Positions 32,898 to 41,556 of a DNA stretch of 64,000 nucleotides are shown piece by piece. Location of the stretch: positions 1,244,603,523 through 1,244,667,522 of the forward strand of contig CM066033.1 in the NCBI GenBank assembly GCA_033557465.1, read 5' to 3'. Origin of the DNA: Ichthyophis bannanicus (Eukaryota > Chordata > Amphibia > Gymnophiona > Ichthyophiidae). The translations under genes were made by a program, and so were the position numbers. Positions within the stretch are counted from its first letter, which is position 1. Each line of letters begins with the position of its first letter. The notes below the pieces were generated by a model that was not told the origin of the DNA, did not search any database, and worked only from the letters and a program-made list of their open reading frames with translations.

Positions 32898-33340
32898 TTA
32901 GTTATCCTGCCCCTGAAAGGTCCAGAGCCTCTCTCCATCCCCGGCAATTTTTGTCATTTTGCCAAAAGATGGCAACAAATAACTTCAGAACACTGGACTC
33001 TTTCCATGTAAGAGAGGGGACAAACTCCATTTTCACAGTATGCTCCTCCCACCATCGCAAGACAGTTCAGTTCTCAGGGCCCTTCCACCACTCTCTTGTG
33101 TCAAGAGGTTACCTCACTACTTGCTCAAGGAGCAATAGAGGAGGTACCCATATCCCAATATGGCATGGGTTTCTTTTCCCCCTACTTCCTCATTCCAAGA
33201 AAACAGGGGGAATACAGACCCATATTGGACCTCGGAGTTGAACAAGTATCTATTCCGAGAGAAATTCAAGAATGATCGCCCTCGGAACACTTCTTCCTTA
33301 CATTCAAAGTCAGTATTGGCCATGTTCTCTAGATCTAAAG

Positions 33341-33667
33341 CAGGGGTCACCAACCTCCAGAGGGCCGCGGGCCGCACAGCCGACTACCGGCAGACTCGCG
33401 GGCCGCACACCCCCCCCCCCGCGAAAAAAACCCCTGCTCATACCTGTACTTTTATTCCATGTCAGCTCCCTCCCTTCTTCTGCAGCCGCGGCTCCCTGCC
33501 TCTTAGGGAACCGCGGCTGTGCTTGTAAAATCATCGTGGAGCCCTTCCTGTCTTGACGGGCTCCGTGCAGCATTGTCCCGCCTCTAAAGGAAGTTACCAC
33601 CGGGGTAGAGCCTCGCGGGCCGTACCAAGGGACCTCCGGCCCGCGGGCCGCAGGTTGGTGACCCCTG
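33341..33667. mobile_element. hAT MITE with 8-bp target duplication
   Basis: 327 bp with terminal inverted repeats CAGGGGTCACCAACCT / AGGTTGGTGACCCCTG, flanked by ATCTAAAG at 33333-33340 and 33668-33675. The 8-bp duplication and CAGGGGT termini are typical of hAT elements. It is GC-rich inside, with a run of C's at 33409-33420 and GCGGGCCGC motifs. No transposase. It lies inside D3 RT. Confidence 0.92.
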
Positions 33668-34995
33668 ATCTAAAGGATGCATACACGCATATCCTCATCC
33701 ATACAGATCAGAGAAGGTTTCTTTGATTCCTTTTTCAAGGAAGACATTACCAGTACAGGGTTCTACCCTTTGGACTGGCTTCTGCCCCAAGAGTCTTCAC
33801 GAAATGCATGACAGTAGTAGCAGCATTCCTGAGAACTCTGGGAATATTAGTTTTCCCCTGCTTAGACGACTGGCTCATCCGAGTATCAACAGCTCCTGAA
33901 GCAAGCTTCGCTCTGTCTTGCAGAATGCAAATCCTGTAGTACCTTCTCTAGAGTTCATAGGGGCTTGTCTAGACACAAGGCAGTCAAAAGCTTTCCTGCC
34001 ACAACCGTGTTTTCAAATATTCCAGCTGGCCTCTCAAGCAGCTATGAAAACTTTGCTAACTGCTTGAGAAATGCTTCAGCTGCTGGGGCATATGGCATCC
34101 ACTGTCCTTGTGGTTCCCTATGCTCGCTTTCACATGTGAGCAGCCCAGTGGACCCTAACCTCTCAGTGTCGCTTGACAGACAAAATCAGAAACTCAACAC
34201 GTCTCATTTCGTCCCTACAGTGGTGGCAATCGCTGGAAAACCATCTCATAGGCTCTCCTTTCCAGCAGCCACTACACCAAGCCACCTTGGCGACAGATGT
34301 GTCCAAGTTAGGCTGGGGGTCTCACTTGGACAATCTCTCCACTCAGGGTCTCTGGACCCAGCAAGAGGCTTGTCTTCACATGAACCATCTTTTATGCTCT
34401 TCAATTATTTCAGGCCCACCTCAGCTACAAGACAGTTCTGGTCCAAACTGACAATCAAGTAGCCATGTTCTATGTGAACAAGGAGGGTGGGACGGGGTCT
34501 CTAACGTTGTACAACAAGGCTTTATGCCTCTGGGCCTTCGCCGGAGATCTTCATATTCATCTATTAGTGGTGTATCTTCCAGTCACGTAAAATCTCTTGG
34601 CAGACAAACTCAGTCGAGTACTGCTGCCACACGAGTGATCTCTTCAGAGCAAATTGCTCGAATTTTTCAGATCCGGGGAACTCCAGATATAGACCTCTTT
34701 GCAAGTCCTCAAAATGCCAAACTTCCCCGGTTCTGTTAAAGAATTCCGGTTCAGAACTGTCAGGCAAGGGATGCTTTCCACCTCCACTGGGGTCAGGACT
34801 TCCTCTATGCCTTCCCACCCATTCCCCTCCTTCCCAAGACTCTCTTCAAGCTTCAGAGAGACAGGGGCCATATGATCCTCATAGCCCCACGCTGGCCATG
34901 ACAAACGTGGTATCCTCTGCTTCTACGTCTCTCTCAAGCCAAACCTCTGGAATTGGGATGAGCTCCAGATCTTATTTCCCAAGAAAACGGGACGG

Positions 34996-36080
34996 TATTG
35001 CACCTGAATCCTCAGTCTCTGCACCTCAGGGCGTGGCTGCTGTGGAGTATAGAATTCCAGGATATCAACCTTTCTCAAGAGGTAAAGGATATCCTTTTAA
35101 CTTCAAGAAAACCTTCCATAAGGCAGGCCTACGCCTTTAAGTGGAAAGGTTCTCTATCTGGTGTTCAAAAAATCAACTTAATCCCTTTTCAGTACCAGTG
35201 GAGGCGTTACTAGAGTATCTCCTCCATTTATCATCCTCTGGTCTTAAGACCAATTCAGTAAGGGTCCATCTTAGTGCCATTGCAGCTTTCCACAAGCCCT
35301 TGGATGGACAACCTGTTTCCCCTCAACCACTTGTAGCAATATTTATGAGAGCTCTACTCTTAACAAAACCTCCCATTAAGCCACCACCAGTGGCATGGGA
35401 TTTGAATCTTGTCCTTGGGCAGCTCATGAAACTGCCCTTTGAACCCTTAGCCACTACATCTCTAAAGTTTCTTTCTTGGAAAGTGATCTTCCTAATTGCT
35501 CTCACTTCTGCAAGACGCATCAGTGAGCTACAGGCTTTAGTGGCTGATCCTCCTTATGCAAGGTTCCACCATGATAAAGTAGGACTCACTCTCACTTTAT
35601 GTAAAAGGTGGTTTTGCCTTTTCATTTAAACCAATCATTTACCTTCCTGTATTCTTCCCTAGGCCTCATGCCTCCAATGCAGAAAGGAATCTTCACACTC
35701 TAGATTGTAAAAGAGCCTTGGCTTTTTACCTTCAGAGAACTAAGCAACATAGAAAGTCTTCCCAGCTTTTTGTTGCCTGTGACTCTAGTCATCTTGGACT
35801 ACCAGTTTCCAAGCAAACGTTGTCTAAATGGATTGCAAATTGCATATCCTATGCATATGAGAGTAAGGGACTTTCTCTCGAAGGTCATGTCACAGCTCAC
35901 AATGTGAGAGCAATGGCAGCCTCTATGGCTAACCTTCGCTCTGTGTCCATTGACGACGTTTGTAGAGCAGCCACTTGTGCTTCGGTACACACCTTTGCAG
36001 TCCACTATTGTTTAGACAAGGACTCTCGTTGGGATGCCTCGTTTGGCCAGGCTGTTCTCCAGCATCTCTTTCAGACTTAG
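34996..36080 (+). pseudogene. D3 tyrosine recombinase remnant
   Basis: N-terminal part LSQEVKDILLTSRKPSIRQA, frame change near 35140, then CSKNQLNPFSVPVEALLEYL, MRALLLTKPPIKPPPVAWDL, TSARRISELQALVADPPY (first Arg). A frame loss follows near 35585 after HHDKVGLTLTL. The last frame (35718-36080) holds LEGHVTAHNVRAMAASMANL (HxxR), ATCASVHTFAVHYCLDKDSR (W changed to C, Tyr kept) and FGQAVLQHLFQT. At least two frameshifts. Confidence 0.88.
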
Positions 36081-36202
36081 AACAACTTCTACCCATCGTC
36101 CCGGGTTTCGATGCCTGAGATCCATGGGAGGAAGCATGACCCATCTCAACCTGGGTTTCGCAGCTTTCTGTGGTCATCTCCCTGGCATCTCTCAGCTGGG
36201 AA

Positions 36203-36304
36203 GTCCCCATATGTAAAGACTTCATTCCTCCTTGTTCCTGGAGATAGCGTAGTTACTCACCTGTATCAGGTGATCTCCGGGAACAGCAGGAATTAAGTAT
36301 TCAC
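36203..36304 (+). repeat. D3 ICR
   Basis: TCCCCATATGTAAAGACTTC to GGAGATA, then GCGTAGTTACTCACCTGTA to TAAGTATTCAC. Complementary to the element edges, with a few private changes. Confidence 0.85.
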
Positions 36305-36387
36305 AGCCCACCCGCCTCCCCTTGGAGTTGTCTTTCTCTCTCTCTCTGTTTATCTCCTTCTCTCCTTTGTCTCAGCTATAAACTCAA

Positions 36388-36573
36388 CTGAAGAGGGAAA
36401 GTTGGAAAGGCAGGAAGGCAGCTACGCAGGCACAGTGGGCTGCTCCCAAAGCCTTTCCTATTGGATGCTGGGGAGCGTTCCTGCGCGGCTCCATTTGTGC
36501 TGATGATACCCATATGTGAAGACTTAATTCCTGCTGTTCCCGGAGATCACCTGTTACAGGTGAGTAACTATGC
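36388..36573 (+). repeat. D3 right inverted terminal repeat
   Basis: Complement of 23847-24003 plus palindrome TCACCTGTTACAGGTGA; ends GTAACTATGC. L1 sequence resumes immediately. Confidence 0.85.
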
Positions 36574-37017
36574 TATATGACCCACACACAGATTGGGGTC
36601 CTTCCCTTCTTTTGGTAGGATGGTGATTCCTGCTGTCTGCATCGACTTGGGGAGCTTTGTTCCCTCTTTAAATGAATTATAGAGGCATGCTAATGGCTCA
36701 GCTAATATGGAGCTGAACACTTTCTAGAATTTATTTGTGAACCCATCCATACCAGGGGTTTTATACAGAGGCAGGGATTTTATAACTTCAACTACTTCCT
36801 GTACCAATATAGGTTTGGATATTTCCTCTGTTTAATTCTTAGACAAGCTAGGCAGCTGCATCTGTTGTAGATACTTTTTAATCCTCTCCTCTGGGGTGGT
36901 TTGTTCTGGAGTGTATATAGGTCTGTATAAAATTCCACAAACCTTGCCTGTATTTCCTCCAGTTTTCGCACTTCCCGCCCCTGCACATCTCGTATTTTAG
37001 TTATAGGATTCCTCTTT
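36574..37017 (-). pseudogene. Tx1/L1-like ORF2 fragment between endonuclease and RT
   Basis: Minus-strand peptides include EEIQARFVEFYTDLYT and the start of RT up to GSY at 36574. Many stops. It joins 23846 across D3. Confidence 0.75.
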
Positions 37018-37200
37018 TTTATTTTTATTTATATATTCTCTTATATACCGTGCTATTCTGTATCAGTGCGGTTTACATTGAACAAACTGAAATTGCATTG
37101 AACAGGGCATTATAACTTGGAGATAACTATTTTACAGGGAACATGGGCTATGGAGGGTTAAGTGGCTTGCCCAGGACCACAAGGAGCACGTGGTAGTGTT
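37018..37200 (-). mobile_element. SINE-like element with L2-type tail and a CORE/MIR-like block
   Basis: Begins with an AT tail and TATATACCGTGCTATTCTGT...GTGCGGTTTACA, matching the local L2 3' end on the minus strand. The far end has GGTTAAGTGGCTTGCCCAGG, resembling the complement of the core block of MIR/CORE-SINEs. It is short, non-coding and interrupts the L1. The core assignment is by recall and moderate only. Confidence 0.5.
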
Positions 37201-37405
37201 TAAGTTTGTGGGCCAACAATCGACTCTGCCTATTACCCAATTCAAAATACTGCTGTTTCAATTTATCTTGGGCGAATTTGATTTCTGCCAGTTCCAAATC
37301 TCCTAGCTCATGTCTCATAGCTGACAGCTCTTTTACTGTTCTCTCATCCAGTCTCCCTTGCTTATTAAGGTTCTCTCATTTCTCTTATCTTATTATGCAA
37401 CGCTT
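37201..37405 (-). pseudogene. Tx1/L1-like ORF2 fragment, coiled-coil linker
   Basis: Upstream continuation of the L1 on the minus strand, reading roughly an ELAEIKFAQDKLKQQYFELG-like helical linker. Cut at 37406 by D5. Confidence 0.65.
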
Positions 37406-37567
37406 TATCTCCAGGAACAAGCAGGAATGAGTCTTCACATATGGGTACGTCGGTACCGATGGAGTCTGCGCGGGAACGCTTCCCAGCATCCAATCAAAGA
37501 GCTTTTGGAAGCATCCCACCACGCCTGCGTGCTGCCTTCCCGCCTTTCCCAACTGCCTCTCCTCAGT
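37406..37567 (+). repeat. D5 left inverted terminal repeat
   Basis: TATCTCCAGGAACAAGCAGG onward; GGTACGTCGGTACCGATGGA is the version typical of the gag-only group. Complementary to 44361-44510. Confidence 0.85.
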
Positions 37568-38052
37568 TTTCGTTTTTCCGCGGAGCTGGCAGGACGTCCT
37601 CCTGTCACCGCAGAGAATTCTTGTTTTATTTCTTTAGTTTTCTTGTGGTCGCGGCTGTCTTTCCGACGCCACCGGTACCGCCGGTGTTTTCTTTTCTTGT
37701 AAAATCTTCCTTTTCAAGGAATATTTTTTCTTCATAGTGTCTTAGGCTTTCAGGCCTCTTCTTTTTCCTTCATTTATTTATTTATTTTATTTATTACAGT
37801 TGCTTATATACCGCACTATTCGATATCAGCGTGGTTTACAGTATAACAAAAACGACCAGAACAACAAGCTGTTCGGTTTTACATGGAACAGGAGTACCAA
37901 CTTGGCTAACAGGGTTGAACTATATACATGAAATAATTACAAAGAACCATATTGAATGCCACAATCAAATGAGGAAAGTATGTGTATAATCTGCAGGAGG
38001 GAAGTTGGGACTATACAGCACTAACAATGGATACTTTCTTAGGTGAGGTTAT

Positions 38053-39168
38053 TTAGATTCCGTTGCTGGCTGAGTAGTATAGGAGGAAGAGGTGAAATTT
38101 GATTGCCTTCCTGAATTGAGTTAGGTCTACAATGGCTCGAATGTCGGGTGGTAGCGCATTCCAACATTTGGGGACGTAGAGACTGAAGGCTCTATTTGCC
38201 GTTGTACTGTTGCATTTGGTCAAGGCCTTCGGGGTTATTAGCAAGTTTACAGCTGTTGCTCTTCTGGATCTGTTGTGGGGCACTGTGTGAATGAGTTCCG
38301 TAAGTGAAGAAGATGAGATGCCATTAATGGCCTTGAAAGAAAGGAGGAGTATAGGGAGCCAGTGAAGCTGCTTAAGAATAGGGGTCATATGGTCATTTCT
38401 GGAGGCTCCGTGGAGGACCCTTGCTGCAGCATTCATGGCCAGCTGTAACGGGCTCAGTGTAGATTGAGGGAGACCTTGTAAGATGGAATTGGCAAAGTCA
38501 AAATGGGGTAAGACTAGTGCTTGGTATATGGTCCGGAAATCATCTGGGTCCAATAGGGAGCGCAGATGCCTGAGTGAACGGATTTTGAAGTATACAGCTT
38601 TGACTATGTTGCTTATGTGGGATTTCATATCCAGACGTTGGTCTAGGGTGACTCCATGGTATTTTATTGTTTCTTTAGTTTGCAATTCCGCTTCCTTGAC
38701 TCTTACATGGGATGGCGGAATAAAGTCGGGGTCTCTCGAGATGAACAGCACCTCCGTTTTCTTGTGCTGAATGCGTAGGTTTTGGGATTGCAGCCAATCC
38801 GATATCGCATTGAAACAGTCTACCAGTGGTGTAAGGTCCATTTGAACTGTAGAGAACGGCATATATAAGAGTATGTCATCAGCATATATCAGACAGCTCA
38901 CGTTAAATGATCTAATGATTTTGCAGATGGGCTGCATGTATATATTGAACAGGAGAGATAACAGAGGGGACCCTTGAGGCACACCTTGCGTTTGATGGAA
39001 TTGTTTTGATTCTTCTGATCCAGATTTTACATATTGCCATCTTCCATCTAAATAAGACTTGCACCATTCGAGCGCAGTATTGCAGATTCCCTTCTCTTTC
39101 AGTCGCCCGAGGATAAGTTCATGATTTACCGAGTCGAACGGCGCAGCAATGTCTAAGAAGATGAGCAC
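38053..39168 (-). pseudogene. L2-like ORF2, C-terminal 371 codons open
   Basis: Reads from RT motif A FLDIAAPFDSVNHELILGRL, through motif B GVPQGSPLLSLLFNIYMQ, motif C CLIYADDILLYMPF, and YHGVTLDQRLDMKSHI to MNAAARVLHGASRNDHMTP and CWNALPPDIRAIVDLTQFRK. It is open for 371 codons, but the endonuclease and first RT motifs are gone, and a short stretch after HWLPI is missing. It is the least damaged L2 piece here. Confidence 0.9.
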
Positions 39169-39194
39169 AAAACCTTGTCGGATGTTATCAATGC

Positions 39195-39303
39195 CTGTGA
39201 TTATATTGTATATTATATTATATTATAATATAATATAATATTATTATATTATAATATATTATATAATAATAATAATAATAATATATTATATTATATTATA
39301 TTA
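39195..39303. repeat. TATTA/ATAATA-rich simple repeat
   Basis: A run of TATTATA and ATAATAATA at the 5' junction of the L2 fragment, just ahead of the D5 gag ATG. Confidence 0.85.
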
Positions 39304-39306
39304 TTC

Positions 39307-41556
39307 ATGGAACCGCCAGCCACTTTCTCTAAGAAATGTTCAAACTGTGGCGGTACAACTTTATTTTTAGACCCTCGAAGTCGGTGTCTAACCTGCTTGG
39401 GTCCTGACAACAGTTTGGTGAGAAGAGGTCTTCAATATCGAGGTTCCCTCGATACACGGTTTGGGGCACCGTCCCCTTCTACACAGGATCAGGTAACCCA
39501 CATACAGTCTGTTAAGACTAGCCAGCCCTCGAGTGGTAGGTCTCATGCACAGCATGTAGACGGCTCCGGCCTTGCCCTCGAGGGCTTACTGGCTTCAAAA
39601 CCCCGGCGAGAGTCTTCGGTCTCAAAGCCTCAAGGGTTTCAGGTTGTTCCTGGGGTTCACCCCTCACAGAACATACCTGAGCCGTGTCCGGTGGTGGCAT
39701 CCGCTTCGAGCGGTACCGATACCCCGACATCGGCACTGGTGTTGGATGAAACACTCCTCACCAGGGATGGTCATCTGGCGTCCTCGGTGCCTTCGGGACC
39801 GGTGGATACACTCCAGACTGACCTTTCATTATCGGTACCAGCACCGATACTACCACCGACGTCGGTACCCTCCAAACGTGCATCGATAGCCTTGTTTCCT
39901 TCGATGCCGAGTCTGGAATCGATCTCCAGTCTGGAGGACTGGGTACCGACTCGCCTTGGTACCGGCTCTGGGCAGTACCGAAGGCTCGGTTCTGATGATT
40001 CGGATCCGCAACTCTTGGTTCCCCCGGGGCCGCTTGAGTTGCCACTAGCTGACCTTCATTCACCGGTATCAGACACGGTACCGAAGTCGGTACCGATGTC
40101 CTCATTACCCTTACGGTCAATACCTTCCATGCTTCGCTTGTTGATGCCGAGTTTAGAATCGCTCTCTAGTCTGGAAGACTCGGTACCAATGCACTTTGGT
40201 ACCGACACCGATCAATACCGGTGGCTCGGTACCGAGGATAGCACCCGGAGGTTTTCCGTTACCTCGGTACCGATTGAACTGTCACCGATGACTGCTCCGA
40301 TGTCTTTGTCGGGCTCGACTCCGACATCGGTACCGGTATTGGCATCGGTACCGGTATCCACAGTAGCATCGTGGCCAACTCCTACCATGCTTTTTTCAAC
40401 AGGATTGCTCCCTTCTATGCCAAGCTTGGAGTCGATACCTGGCATGGACAATGTGGTAATGACGGTCGCTGCTCCTGACAGCCAGTACTGGCGACCATCC
40501 TTTAAGCATTCCACACTGCACTGTGCAGGATCTTCTATTCCTATATATCTGGATAGCTCTGTCGGTGCTCAGGCTAGTTCTTCAGATCTAACCTGTCCAA
40601 GGGAAATTCCTGTTGGGGAACTCTCCTTTCAGAGTTTCCTCCTGGATATAGCAAGATTTCTTGCCATTCCTATCCCAGGACATGATCCTGCACAGAGCTC
40701 TCTTTCTACCAAGGCAAAGGAGAACATAATGCTTCCTTTGCATCATTCCTTGCAGGATCTCCTTCTAGGAATGTGGGAAACACCTTTAAGGGTACCCCCA
40801 CCTTCCAGAGCAACTGATCTCTTATATCAAGTGCCCCCCTCTCCAGGGTTTCAAAAGACTCAACTTCCTCATCATTCCATAGTTGTGGAATCAGCAATGA
40901 GGCGGATAAAGAGCAAGAAAAAGCACTCTTCTTATACACCAGGTCGTGAGTCTAGGACACTTGATGCCTTTGGACGTCAAATCTTCCAGACATCTATGCT
41001 TTCTGCAAGAATTCTCTCATATATTTTCTATATGAGTCTATCTCTTGAGGAGGTCACAAAGCAATTACATCTTTTGACTCCTTCCCTTCCAGAGTGCATG
41101 AGTGCAGACTATTTTTCACTGCTCAAGCATCTCCAGAATATTTCTTGGTTTCTTACTCGTGCTTCCCTAGACTCTTTTGAGTCTGTTAGCAGGACCTCTG
41201 CTATAACTATAGGGGCACGACGTAGAGCCTGGCTCCAAGCTTCAGACTTGGACAAATGGGCACAGCACAGACTGGGACATACTCCTTGCACTGGAGACAA
41301 TCTTTTCAACAAGGAGTCTTTACGTCAGGTTACTCAGTTCTCCACTGACGTACCTGTTCCTAGGGGTTGTTCTACACCTTCTTCTGTCTCAGTAAGTAGG
41401 AAATATCCTGCCAAACTTTCTTCCCATAGGAGAAGAAGGTTTTATGCATCATCTGCCCATCATACAGATGTTCCCCAACAGGGGAAGCATCGTCCTGGTC
41501 TGCAGAGTTCAACCTCTCACCAGGCTCAGCAAACCCAGCAACCACAGGGTTTCTGA
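39307..41556 (+). CDS. Gag-like protein of gag-only DIRS D5, 749 codons intact
   Basis: Likely particle or RNA-binding protein of a non-autonomous DIRS. The start MEPPATFSKKCSNCGG matches the starts in D6 and, by position, in the autonomous copies (MEKPASGFKKCSKCGG). Residues 11-30 form CX2C-X12-CX2C, zinc-ribbon-like; the third CX2C pair of D4 is absent. Residues about 40-450 are Ser/Thr/Pro-rich with two copies of a block of about 80 residues built on MPSLESISSLEDWVPTRLGT. Residues about 470-655 are the conserved Gag domain: LYQVPPSPGFQKTQLPHHSI, VESAMRRIKSKKKHSSYTPG, RTLDAFGRQIFQTSMLSARI, ARRRAWLQASDLDKWAQHRL, CTGDNLF. The tail is Arg/Gln-rich. No stop or frameshift over 2.25 kb despite surrounding decay, suggesting recent insertion or past selection. 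Function is inferred from position only. Confidence 0.88.
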   Translation: MEPPATFSKKCSNCGGTTLFLDPRSRCLTCLGPDNSLVRRGLQYRGSLDTRFGAPSPSTQDQVTHIQSVKTSQPSSGRSHAQHVDGSGLALEGLLASKPRRESSVSKPQGFQVVPGVHPSQNIPEPCPVVASASSGTDTPTSALVLDETLLTRDGHLASSVPSGPVDTLQTDLSLSVPAPILPPTSVPSKRASIALFPSMPSLESISSLEDWVPTRLGTGSGQYRRLGSDDSDPQLLVPPGPLELPLADLHSPVSDTVPKSVPMSSLPLRSIPSMLRLLMPSLESLSSLEDSVPMHFGTDTDQYRWLGTEDSTRRFSVTSVPIELSPMTAPMSLSGSTPTSVPVLASVPVSTVASWPTPTMLFSTGLLPSMPSLESIPGMDNVVMTVAAPDSQYWRPSFKHSTLHCAGSSIPIYLDSSVGAQASSSDLTCPREIPVGELSFQSFLLDIARFLAIPIPGHDPAQSSLSTKAKENIMLPLHHSLQDLLLGMWETPLRVPPPSRATDLLYQVPPSPGFQKTQLPHHSIVVESAMRRIKSKKKHSSYTPGRESRTLDAFGRQIFQTSMLSARILSYIFYMSLSLEEVTKQLHLLTPSLPECMSADYFSLLKHLQNISWFLTRASLDSFESVSRTSAITIGARRRAWLQASDLDKWAQHRLGHTPCTGDNLFNKESLRQVTQFSTDVPVPRGCSTPSSVSVSRKYPAKLSSHRRRRFYASSAHHTDVPQQGKHRPGLQSSTSHQAQQTQQPQGF

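Larger units (their letters stand above)
32703..34995 (+). pseudogene. D3 RT/RNase H remnant, split by two MITEs
   Basis: Fragments in shifting frames: SKKTGGIQTHIGP and ELNKYLFREKFKNDR (before 33300), FSRSK then the hAT insertion, and DAYTHILIHTDQRRF directly after it, so the MITE hit the motif A codons. Next come RTLGILVFPCLDDWLIRVST (motif C, with Y changed to C), RH block DKIRNSTRLISSLQWWQSLE and LATDVSKLGWGSHLDNLSTQ, and VYVNKEGGTGSLTLYNKA. The end reads PDIDLFASPQNAKLPRFC then a stop. Dead in many places. Confidence 0.85.
23847..36573 (+). mobile_element. DIRS element D3 (outer), with D4 and four smaller insertions inside
   Basis: Complete outer DIRS, split by an L2 fragment (25113-26094), D4 (26777-32434), a foldback MITE (32723-32897) and a hAT MITE (33341-33667). 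Removing it joins GATATGGGCC-TAT-ATGACCC and restores the L1 peptide GSYRPISLLGTD, so insertion used at most a 3-bp shared TAT and made no target duplication. All its genes are degraded. Confidence 0.9.
37776..39303 (-). mobile_element. L2-like LINE 3' fragment in D5 leader
   Basis: Minus-strand, 5'-truncated LINE: AT tail and CCGCACTATTCGATATCAGC hairpin at the left, RT half in the middle, and a (TATTA)n-rich stretch (39195-39303) at the right where the truncated 5' end joins D5. Confidence 0.85.
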
